NCBI GenBank assembly: GCA_002385605.1
Contig: DGDU01000018.1
Location: 32,127 to 70,566, forward strand
Direction of reading: 5' to 3'
DNA length: 38,440 nt
From: Christensenella sp. UBA3944
GTDB lineage: Bacteria > Bacillota > Clostridia > Christensenellales > DTU072
The position numbers and the translations under genes are program-made. The notes below the pieces were generated by a model, which worked only from the letters and a program-made list of their open reading frames with translations, was not told the origin of the DNA and searched no databases. Positions 23,640 to 32,800 of this stretch are shown here, in pieces (the first letter of the stretch is position 1; each line of letters starts with the position of its first letter).

Positions 23640-23672
23640 GTATGCGTAAAGTCAAACAAAGAGGTGATAAAA

Positions 23673-24389
23673 ATGATCAGAAAAGTTATCAAAATAGATG
23701 AAGATAAATGCAACGGCTGCGGGCTTTGCGTAAACGCCTGCCACGAAGGAGCGATAGGGCTTGTCGACGGAAAGGCCAAGCTTTTAAGGGACGACTACTG
23801 CGACGGCCTGGGCAATTGCCTTCCCGTATGCCCCACGGGAGCCATCAGCTTTGAGGAAAGGGAGGCCGCCGAATTCAACGAGGAGGCTGTAAAGGCAAAC
23901 CTCGCCAAGAAAGAGGAGCAGCCCAAAGCGCCGCTGCCCTGCGGCTGCCCGGGCACCAACCTCAAAAGGTTCGAAAGAAAGGAAGAAGAGCCCGCCCCCA
24001 ACACCCAGGGCGCGCCCGTAACAAGCCGCCTTCGCCAATGGCCCGTCCAGATCAAGCTTGTGCCCGTCAACGCCCCGTACTTCAACGGCGCCCACCTGCT
24101 TATAGCGGCAGACTGCGCGGCATACGCCTACGGCAACTTCCACAACGATTTCATCAAGAACAGGATCACGATAATAGGCTGCCCCAAGCTGGACGCGGGA
24201 GACTACACCGCAAAGCTTACGGAAATAATAAAGCATAACGACATAAAGAGCGTAACAGTTGTACGCATGGAAGTGCCCTGCTGCGGCGGCATAGAGTTCG
24301 CCGCCAAAAACGCTCTTATAAACAGCGGCAAGTTTATCCCCTGGCAGGTAGTGACGATAACCACCGACGGAAAAATACTCGAAGAATAA
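23673..24389 (+). CDS. 4Fe-4S dicluster-type protein linked to hcp
   Basis: The 238-residue protein opens with a ferredoxin domain: Cys13, Cys16, Cys19 and Cys23 form one complete 4Fe-4S motif; the second motif C-D-G-L-G-N-C-L-P-V-C-P offers only Cys43, Cys49 and Cys53 in the usual places. A charged linker carries C-G-C-P-G. The C-terminal half (about 115-238) is a separate alpha/beta domain with A-A-D-C-A-A-Y-A-Y, G-C-P-K-L-D and P-C-C-G-G motifs. This type of protein commonly neighbours hcp and a Crp/Fnr gene in Clostridia; it probably moves electrons, but its partner is not proven. ATG 23673 is chosen because GAGGTG lies six bases before it. Confidence 0.85.
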   Translation: MIRKVIKIDEDKCNGCGLCVNACHEGAIGLVDGKAKLLRDDYCDGLGNCLPVCPTGAISFEEREAAEFNEEAVKANLAKKEEQPKAPLPCGCPGTNLKRFERKEEEPAPNTQGAPVTSRLRQWPVQIKLVPVNAPYFNGAHLLIAADCAAYAYGNFHNDFIKNRITIIGCPKLDAGDYTAKLTEIIKHNDIKSVTVVRMEVPCCGGIEFAAKNALINSGKFIPWQVVTITTDGKILEE

Positions 24390-24410
24390 TTAAAAAGGGA
24401 GGCAAAATTT

Positions 24411-24599
24411 ATGAAAGCATTTGTAGACAAGATCGGCTGCATAGGATGCGAGCTGTGCGCGAACATCTGCCCCGAAGTATTCAGAATGGGCGACGACGGG
24501 CTCGCCGAGGCATACGCCGAGGTTACGCCCGCCAACGAGGATACCGCAAAAGAGGCAAGGGATTCCTGCCCGGTATCGGTAATAAGCATAGAGGAGTAA
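24411..24599 (+). CDS. Single-cluster ferredoxin
   Basis: The 62-residue protein has Cys10, Cys13 and Cys16 (C-x2-C-x2-C), followed by C-P at 20 and a distal Cys53 (SCPV), the pattern of 3Fe/4Fe single-cluster ferredoxins. It is acidic, as ferredoxins are. AGGGAGG precedes the ATG. It lies 21 bp after the dicluster protein and 6 bp before the cupin, in the same unit as hcp, and could supply electrons to Hcp. Confidence 0.9.
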   Translation: MKAFVDKIGCIGCELCANICPEVFRMGDDGLAEAYAEVTPANEDTAKEARDSCPVSVISIEE

Positions 24600-24605
24600 A
24601 CAGCT

Positions 24606-24938
24606 ATGAAACTGATAAAGAATATACCACACGAAACACCGCTCAGCATAAAGGACGAGGTTAGCTACCTGCCCGGGCAGATAGTAAGCAAGACGCTTTC
24701 GCAGAACGCCCACCACAGCCTGACCCTGTTCGCTTTCGACAAGGACGAGGAGATAGCCACCCACGAGTCCTCGGGCGACGCCATGATAGTGGCTTTAGAC
24801 GGCGAGGGCAGGATAACCATAGGCGGCAAAGAGCACATAGTAAAGGAGGGCGAATGCATAATAATGCCCGCTAAGGTGCCCCACGCCGTTTACGCAAAAG
24901 AGAAGTTCAAAATGCTTCTCATAGTGATGTTTTCCTGA
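24606..24938 (+). CDS. Small cupin-domain protein
   Basis: The 110-residue protein is a single conserved cupin barrel. Motif 1 is degenerate (T-H-E-S-S-G-D-A ... G) and motif 2 reads G-E-C-I-I-M-P-A-K-V-P-H-A, so His and Glu metal ligands are partly kept. No catalytic role can be assigned; similar small cupins occur next to hcp and may bind a metal or ligand. It starts 6 bp after the ferredoxin gene, so it is translated from the same mRNA; hcp begins 48 bp later with no terminator between. Confidence 0.82.
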   Translation: MKLIKNIPHETPLSIKDEVSYLPGQIVSKTLSQNAHHSLTLFAFDKDEEIATHESSGDAMIVALDGEGRITIGGKEHIVKEGECIIMPAKVPHAVYAKEKFKMLLIVMFS

Positions 24939-24986
24939 CGAAAATACAGATTTATAATAAACCCATTAAACACTAAGGAGGTAAAT

Positions 24987-26549
24987 ATGGGACAAATGTT
25001 TTGTTTTCAGTGCGAGCAAACCGCCTTTTCTAAAGGCTGTACGGGAATGGCGGGGGTATGCGGCAAAAAAGCCGAAACCGCCCACTTTCAGGACAGGGTT
25101 CTAGGCTCGCTTATCGCTTTGGCTAAGACGATTGAAGCAAAGGATGTCGGGCGCGGCACAAAGAAGCTATTCCTGGAGGGGTTGTTTACAACAATCACCA
25201 ATGTGAACTTCGACAACGATTTTATTAACGCCCTTACCGCGCGCATCCACGCCGAAACAAAGAGGCTGGGCGGCAACCCCGACGATGTTTTCGATATGTC
25301 AAAAATCTGGACGGCCGACGAGGATATCCGCTCGCTTAAAGCCCTTATCCTCTTCGGGCTTAAGGGCATGGCGGCGTACGCCTACCACGCTCTGGTGACA
25401 GGCTACGAGAGCGACGCCGTCTATAACCACTTTATTGACGCTCTTATAGCGCTTGAAAAAGAGGATACAATGGATAAGCTCCTGCCAATCGTGCTAAAGA
25501 CGGGCGAGGTAAACCTGAAATGCATGGAGCTGCTTGATAAAGCCAATACCGACACTTTCGGCACCCCGACTCCGACTACGGTACCCCTTAAAGTAGAAAA
25601 AGGGCCATTTATCGTAATCTCGGGGCACGACCTGTGGGACCTTAAGCTTCTTCTGGAGCAGACAAAGGATAAAGGGATAAACATATATACCCACGGCGAG
25701 ATGCTTCCCGCCCACGGCTATCCCGAGCTTAAGAAGTACCCCCATCTTAAGGGCAATTTCGGCACGGCGTGGCAGAATCAGCAAAAGGAATTTGCCGATA
25801 TCCCCGCGCCCATACTGTTTACCACAAACTGCCTGATGCCCCCAAGGCCTTCTTATGCCGACAGGGTGTTTACAACCGAGGTGGTATCCTTCCCCGGGCT
25901 TGTACATATCGGCGAGGACAAGGATTTTACCCCTGTAATAAACAAGGCGCTGGAGCTTAAAGGCTACCCCGAGGATACCGAATTTACGGGCATCAACGGA
26001 GGCAAGCAGGTAGTAACGGGCTTCGGGCACGGCACAGTGCTTTCGGTTGCCGACAAAGTGATAGATGCAGTAAAGAGCGGGGCCATAAAGCATATCTTCC
26101 TTGTGGGCGGCTGCGACGGGGCAAAGCCCGGGCGCAACTACTATACGCAATTTGTCCAAAGCACTCCCGCCGATACCGTCATTCTCACCCTTGCCTGCGG
26201 CAAGTACCGCTTCAACGACCTCGATCTGGGCACGATAGGAGGGCTTCCCCGCGTAATGGATATGGGGCAATGCAACGACTCTTACAGTGCCATAAAGGTA
26301 GCCATAGCCCTTGCCGGCGCTTTTGGGTGCGGCGTAAACGATTTGCCCCTTTCCCTTGTGCTTAGCTGGTACGAGCAAAAGGCGGTATGCGTGCTGCTAA
26401 CCCTGCTGTATCTCGGCATAAAGAACATCAGGCTGGGCCCGACGATGCCGGCGTTTGTATCCCCCAATGTGGCAAAGTTCCTTTCGGACACCTTCAATCT
26501 TATGCCAATTACAACGCCCGAAGAAGACTTAAAGGCAATCTTAGGCTAA
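24987..26549 (+). CDS. hcp: Hybrid cluster protein (hydroxylamine/NO reductase)
   Basis: Hcp holds a cubane cluster plus a hybrid Fe-S-O cluster and reduces hydroxylamine or nitric oxide in anaerobes. The N-terminal cysteines Cys6, Cys9, Cys18 and Cys25 give C-x2-C-x8-C-x6-C. The hybrid-cluster region is intact: G-H-D-L-W-D, T-H-G-E-M-L-P-A-H-G-Y, T-N-C-L-M-P-P, G-G-C-D-G-A-K-P-G-R, L-A-C-G-K-Y-R and M-G-Q-C-N-D-S. Length (520) fits strict-anaerobe (short class I) enzymes. AAGGAGGT precedes the ATG. It ends the unit driven from 23634, with the Crp/Fnr gene divergent; a strong terminator follows. Confidence 0.95.
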   Translation: MGQMFCFQCEQTAFSKGCTGMAGVCGKKAETAHFQDRVLGSLIALAKTIEAKDVGRGTKKLFLEGLFTTITNVNFDNDFINALTARIHAETKRLGGNPDDVFDMSKIWTADEDIRSLKALILFGLKGMAAYAYHALVTGYESDAVYNHFIDALIALEKEDTMDKLLPIVLKTGEVNLKCMELLDKANTDTFGTPTPTTVPLKVEKGPFIVISGHDLWDLKLLLEQTKDKGINIYTHGEMLPAHGYPELKKYPHLKGNFGTAWQNQQKEFADIPAPILFTTNCLMPPRPSYADRVFTTEVVSFPGLVHIGEDKDFTPVINKALELKGYPEDTEFTGINGGKQVVTGFGHGTVLSVADKVIDAVKSGAIKHIFLVGGCDGAKPGRNYYTQFVQSTPADTVILTLACGKYRFNDLDLGTIGGLPRVMDMGQCNDSYSAIKVAIALAGAFGCGVNDLPLSLVLSWYEQKAVCVLLTLLYLGIKNIRLGPTMPAFVSPNVAKFLSDTFNLMPITTPEEDLKAILG

Positions 26550-26571
26550 TAATCTGCCCTTCATCATACAA

Positions 26572-26610
26572 AGCTAATGCCGCCGGATTTGGCGGCATTA
26601 GCTATTTTAT
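26572..26610 (+). terminator. Terminator of hcp
   Basis: AGCTAATGCCGCC (26572-26584), 6-base loop, GGCGGCATTAGCT (26591-26603): a perfect 13-bp stem followed by ATTTTAT. Confidence 0.9.
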
Positions 26611-26805
26611 CATAGATTTTCCTTAACGGTTATTTGCGGCGGAAGCCTGCCTTTTTTCTTTTTGACGCTGCCACCACGATTAAAATGGAGAAAAAGAGTT
26701 AAATTGTACAAAAAAATAAACAGCTCTACATAATTTTATCCCTTATGGATAACTTTATAGTACCATAAATTGTTCCAAATTTTTGCAGCATTTTTATTAT
26801 TTACC
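26611..26805. other. AT-rich intergenic stretch without a gene
   Basis: Between the hcp terminator and the surface-protein terminator I see no coding frame, RNA gene or mobile remnant. A pyrimidine run at about 26648-26662 and short TACCA-type repeats (26761, 26802, 26812) are the only structure. Confidence 0.6.
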
Positions 26806-26850
26806 AAAAATTACCATATAAGCCGCCCTCGGGAGGCGGCTCTTTGGTAA
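26806..26850 (-). terminator. Terminator of the giant RCC1/MBG gene
   Basis: Two-part stem: TTACCA (26811-26816) pairs with TGGTAA (26845-26850) and AGCCGCC (26821-26827) with GGCGGCT (26835-26841), with a small internal loop. On the minus strand it is followed by TTTTT (26806-26810). Confidence 0.75.
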
Positions 26851-26890
26851 CAATATATAAGGTATTAATAATTAACTATAAATTATTTTA

Positions 26891-29800
26891 TTATGCCATA
26901 TAAGGGTTATCCCTTCTGTAAGAGGCTTTCTTTGCCTTCTTGGCGTTAATGGCGGCGATAGAGCCAATCAGTACGCAGGCTCCGCCGACCGAAGCCAAAG
27001 CTATCGTAAGCGCGTTCGAGCTTGCCTCTTTGCGCGGCGGACGTACGATTACAGCCGTAGCGTTTTTCTCGTTCTCGATAACAATGTTGTAGTTGGGATC
27101 CTCGACGCCGCTGTACAGCACGACTGTGTTGTCGCCGTCATACATCGTTTGCAGGCGGGCGGAGGGCATACCCTTCAGGCAATCCGGGGTATCGCCTTCG
27201 GCAAAGCCCTCGAAGTCAAGCTCGAATTGCGGCTTGTTGTCGACGAAAGCAACCGACTTGACATGCACTTTGAGGTCGCGCTTGGCTATCGTGTAAGTGA
27301 TGCGCGAGGTGCCCACGATCTTATAGTTGGGGTTGTCGATGTAGACGGTCGCGGTATAGGTGCCGGCGTTTACGGGTACCAAGCCGTTGTAGTCTAGCCT
27401 CGGGAGGACTGTGTCGCCCTCAAGCACGCCCTGGAAGGCAACTTCTACGGGATGCGCTTGCCCGTCGTACACAAGACCGCGGTAGCCCGAGAAGGTTACC
27501 GATATCGCCTTGGGCTCTACTTTAAGGGTGACGGTATTTTGCTCGGCCGATACCGGGAAGAAGTTCTGGTTGCCGTCAAATCCGACTTTTATGGTGTGCT
27601 CGCCAACAGGTGCCCTGCCGTTTACAAGCTCGAAGGGGTACTGGATCGGGAGCACTTCCTCAAACCCGCCGGGGCCCTTTGCTACTGCGGTAAGCGGCTT
27701 GAAGTTGCCGTATACCTGGTTGAAGGAGCCGGTTATCGTTATCGTGGGCGAAACCCTGCGAATGGTAAGTGTAGCGGTCGCGGTTATTACGGCGTACTCG
27801 TCGGAGGTCGTCGTTACCCTTACCGTGTAGGTGCCGGCGTTGGTGGGAGGCGTTTCGAGATTGTTGTAGTCTATGCCGCTGTATACCACTTTGTAATCGT
27901 AGATGGGCACATTGTCTACCTTAACCGAAGGCACGAGGCTCTTGGGCTTGCCGTCGTAATCGAAGGTGGCGCTGTCTATCCTTATTACGGGCAGCGGCTT
28001 GATTATGGCGTCTATGGCAAGAGTGGTATTTACGAGGTGGTAATTCGGATTGTCTATCTCGAGGCCGTACAGCCTTGCCTTTGTGGTGCCGGGGGCGCCG
28101 CTGTCAAGAATGGCGGTGTAGCCGGGCAACAGGCTTACGGTGTCGTCGTTAAACAGGCCTACGAAGTAGTAGTGTTCGCCTTGGATAAGCTCGCCGACTT
28201 CCCTGCTTTGCATGCTGTCTACCGAGCGCACATAGGGGTTGCCCGCGCGTATCTCGATGGGGGCGGGGGTCACCTCTACGGTGCCGGTCGCCGAGAGATC
28301 GAGGCGGTAGTTGCCGTATTCGGCCCTGCCGTACAGGGTCACGGGATACAAACCGACATCGGAGAAGGGGTAAAGCGAGCCGTAATTTACGCTTACGCCC
28401 TCTATGCCGATGCTTTCGGCGTTATCGCCGTTTACGAAGCCCGAGTAGATAAACTCGAATCCGGGAAGCTCGCTGCCGTACACCATCTGGGCGTAGGGCG
28501 TCTTGAAGGAGACGGTTATCGGGCGCGGCAGTATCTGGCAGCCCTCGATTGTGCTTTCGCCGGGAATCTCGAAGTTGATCATCGAGGCGCTGTTAATCTT
28601 ATACACAAGGGTTATCGTAAGGTTGCTGCCCGCGTCTTTCTTGTTGAAGGTAGCGGTTACGCCGAAGCCCGTTTTCTTTAGGAGTTCGGGCAGGTTGGCA
28701 ATTACCGTAGCCCTTATGGTGCCGTCATAAATCTTGGTGGTTTGCACATTGAATATTTCGGTGAGGTCGAAGGCGTCGGCAATGGCGAGCTTTCTTATAA
28801 TCAGCCTGGCGGGGCCGGTCATTCTCGCCTCGTAGTTGTTGTTTCCGAGGTCGAGCGTTAATGCATAGCCTGCCGTGCGCACATCCTCGCCCTTTTCGCG
28901 CACTACCGTGAAGTTGGGGAAGAGCTCTTCTTTGGTGTAAGCCTTATCCCATTCGGCGAGGTTTTCGGTGTCTACATCGTAGGTGTATACCGGGTCGGGA
29001 TGGCTGTAAACCTTCTCGAACTCGCCCATATATACATTGATTGGCCTTCTGGTTATCGTGAACCAATCCTGCGCGTTAAAGGAGGATACATTGAAGTTTT
29101 GCGCAAGCGAGGGATCCTCGATATAGGCGCCGTTTTCGTACCTGAAGTAGGACACCGTGGTCGCTGCCGTGTCTATGGCGTATACACCCACATTCTCGCC
29201 CTCCACGCGTTTGAAGTCAAACACCAGTCTTATGTTGTAGTAAGCGGTGTTAAGCGCCTGCGACAGGTCGGTCGGGTCGGGTTCGCCGTAAACCTTCTGG
29301 CGCTTGATAGGTATGATGCTTACCGAGCGCCTGGTTATATTGAAGGTACCCGAATCGGGCGCGAGCGAGAAGATGTAGTTATTCTGCTCTTCTATGCCTA
29401 TGTAGGGGTAGGATCCCACGGACTCGTAATCCAACACATTATCGGAAGACTTGTCGCGGATAAGCACTACATTGATGAAGCCGTCAGCAGTGCCCGAGTT
29501 GACCCTCTGCGTGAAGTGAGTGGCGATGTTGTCCTCGGCGCCGAACAGCTTGCCTCTGTCTTCGGCCTTTACCACGAGTTCCCTGCGTGCGACCGAGAAG
29601 GAGAGCTCGCTTTCGCTGGACATTATGTAGTTAATGCTGGAGAGCGCCACGCTTACGCTGTAAGTACCGGCGTTCCTTATCGCGTCAACCTCCTCGGGCT
29701 CGCCTATATAAGGTATATATTGATATCTGGAGATGAGTATCGACACATTATCCCTTATGCCTGCGTCGTTAGTGCAGATATCGGCCTCGTTCGCGAAGCG

Positions 29801-32800
29801 GGCGATAATTTGCTTGGGTATGCCGTCGTATACCAAATCTTCATAGCCTTCGAAGGCTATCGATACGGGCTTGGGCTCTATCTTTACGGCCGTGTCTATC
29901 TGCTGGAAGGCGTAGTTCGGGAAGCGTGTGCGGTCTAAGGTTATCCTTACGGGATAAGTCCTGTTGTCCGAAAGCACATTAAGCGGCCTGCCGCTTAAAT
30001 AATCCACCGTGAAGACGGGCACGGTATTGTTGTCTATATCCCTTTGCACGATGCCTACGGGCGAAACTACTATCTCACGGGTCTTGCCGTTGTATACGAA
30101 GCGTATGAGGTTTTCGTCCGCGTAGTAGTCGCCTATAAGGGCGGTGACGGGCTTGGGAGTGATATCGAAGTTCACGGTAATCGAGCCGGTGTAGTTGCCC
30201 ATACCGGTAATCGTTATGCTTCCTTCGTTTGTGCCGCTCAACGAGCAGTCTATGTTGGTGCCGTATGTATAGGCAAAATCTGTGCCCTTGACAAGGCCTG
30301 CTTCTCTGTCTATATCGGTGATGGCGGGCTCGGGTGTATGCCTGTAGCCGTTGTATTCGACAGGGGCGATTTGCGCCACCTGTACCGCCGTAAGGGTTAT
30401 GGTTTTCGGGCGTATGTCGAAGGACACCTGTACGGTACCCGAGTAGTTGCCGCGGCCTATGATGTATATCGTGCCTTCTATCAGGCTGCCGCTAAGCACA
30501 TTGGTGTTCTCGCCGTAGCCGTACTCGAAGTCGAAGTTCTCTATAAGGCCTGCCGCTCTCGCGATGTCGGTTACCGCGGGCTTGGGCGTAAGCTGTCTGC
30601 CGGTATAGGTTTGCGCGGGCACAGCTTCTACGGTTGCCGTGGGATTGGCGCCCGAGATGGTAAGCGGCTTGGGCAGAATGTCGTAGCGGGCTTCCTTGGT
30701 GCCGGTGTAGTTGCCGATACCCGTGATAATCACGAAGCCCTCATCGTTGCGGCCGTCTATGGCGTTTATATTGTCGGAGCCCGAGCCGTAGCCGTACACG
30801 AAGTCCTCATTCTGTATGAGGTCTACGCCTATATGCAGGTCGGTGACCGCCGGCGTCCTGCGGATTACCGAGCCTGTATACACAACGGGATCCATCGCCG
30901 CTATCATGACTTCGCCGATATCCTTTGGCTTGATGGTGTAGTTAAACCAGGTTATCTCGGGTAGCTTGTAGTTGGGATTGTCAAGCGCGGTTACTGTAAT
31001 GGTATAATTGCCGGCAGCTGTGTTGGTGTCGCCCGTAACCGTAAGATTTACGACATCGATATCAACCGACAGCACATTTGTTACAAGGTTATAAGCGCTG
31101 GCGGTAACGGTTTGCGGCTGCCCGTTAAAGGTAAGGTCATAATTGGAATAAAGGATTTCTATGGTTCTCTGGTCTACCGTAAAGGTTATTGTGTTGGACC
31201 CGGTGTAGTTGCCTATGCCGTGTATGGCGATGCTCGCCACCCCGGCAAACAGATTGTTGGAATAGTCGCCGTACCGGAAATCTGTGCCTTCCACAAGCGA
31301 TTGTATGCTGTCGGCAACCCACGGCTTGGGATATTGATATTGACCGTCGTAGGTTACATGCAGGTCTTCCCAAGTGAGGTCGGAAGCGGTGTCGAGGATC
31401 TTGGGTGAGATTGTAACCGTAAGCCCTTCGGGCTGGGTAAGTATGTAGTTAACCGCGCGTTCGCCGCTAAGCTGAATGTTGGTGCCGGTAACGGTATAGT
31501 ATCCGACATCCTTGCTGGGGATGTTGCCAGTGCCATGCACTATGCCGATCTGGTCGCTATATACGAGGCCTACCAGGCTTCCGCCCGCGAGCTGGACTAT
31601 CGTTGTGCCGTCATAATACCTGTCTACCGCGTACGAGCCTACAATCGTAATCTGCTTTTGCAGTACGGTAAGCGTGAGTGTGGTATCTTCGGGATAGTAG
31701 TAGTATTCGTCCAGGGTGGGCTTGAACCTTACGGTGTATATGCCCGAGTCGGCACATATAGGTTGGTTATTGATGGCGGAAACAAATTCCCAAACGCCAA
31801 GCACATCGACATCGGTGTAGAAGGCGTTGCGCGCCGTGCCCGTGATTGTGGCGTTCGAGAGCGATTGCCCGTAGGTAAGCACTATGTCATTGGGATTGAT
31901 GGCCACGCCAACCTTTCTTATCTCGAAGGTTACAACGATGGTGCCTTTATAGTTGTTTATACCGTTTATGGTAACAAACGCCGCGTCGGTAACGCTGTAG
32001 TTGTTGCTGTAAGAGTAGGCGATTTCGGCGTCTTTAATAAGCGCGAGGCCCAAGGCCGTATCCCATACCTCGGGTGTGGGCTCGATATTCCTGTCGGCAA
32101 AGTATTGGAAGGGTATTTCGGCTACCGTAACATTGCCCTCTATCGCCTTCTTTTCTATCGTGCCCTGAATCTGGGGCTGTATGAATTCGTAATTGTCCCT
32201 TCTCGGGCCGGTTACCACGATGTTAACCGAAAGTTGATGCGTGCCGACATCGGCAGTGGGAGCATGGGCAACGCCGAGGTTTACCGTCAGCGAATCCGAA
32301 TACTGGACGCCTACCAATGTGCCGCCCGTAAGCTGCATTTCGGTCGAGCGGTCGTAAATCTTGGTTACGGCGGTTACATTTTGTATGGTAAGCTGCCGCT
32401 TGTTGATGGTAACCGTAATGGTCTTGTTTTCTGGCTGGATATAGTTATGAGTGTCGGCAATGGTATACTTCACCGTATAAGTTCCGCTGTCCGAGCAAAG
32501 CGGGTCGTTGTTAATGCTGCCGACGAAGCTCCAGCTGCCCGCAACATTTACGGATTCGAAAGAGGCGTTAACGGCCGTGCCGGTGATTCTGGCGTTGTCC
32601 AGCCTGTCGCCGTAGGTAAGAACAATATTGTTAGTCGTAAGTTTTACGCTTGCCTGTACTATACTGAAAGACAGCGTCCTGGTGCCCGTGTAATTGCTTA
32701 CGCCCTGAATCGTGATTTGCGAGCTGCCGACATTTACATTGGTGCCGGTGTCGTAGCTGAAGGTTATTTCGGTGCCCTTGGTAAGGGTTGTACCGCCGGT

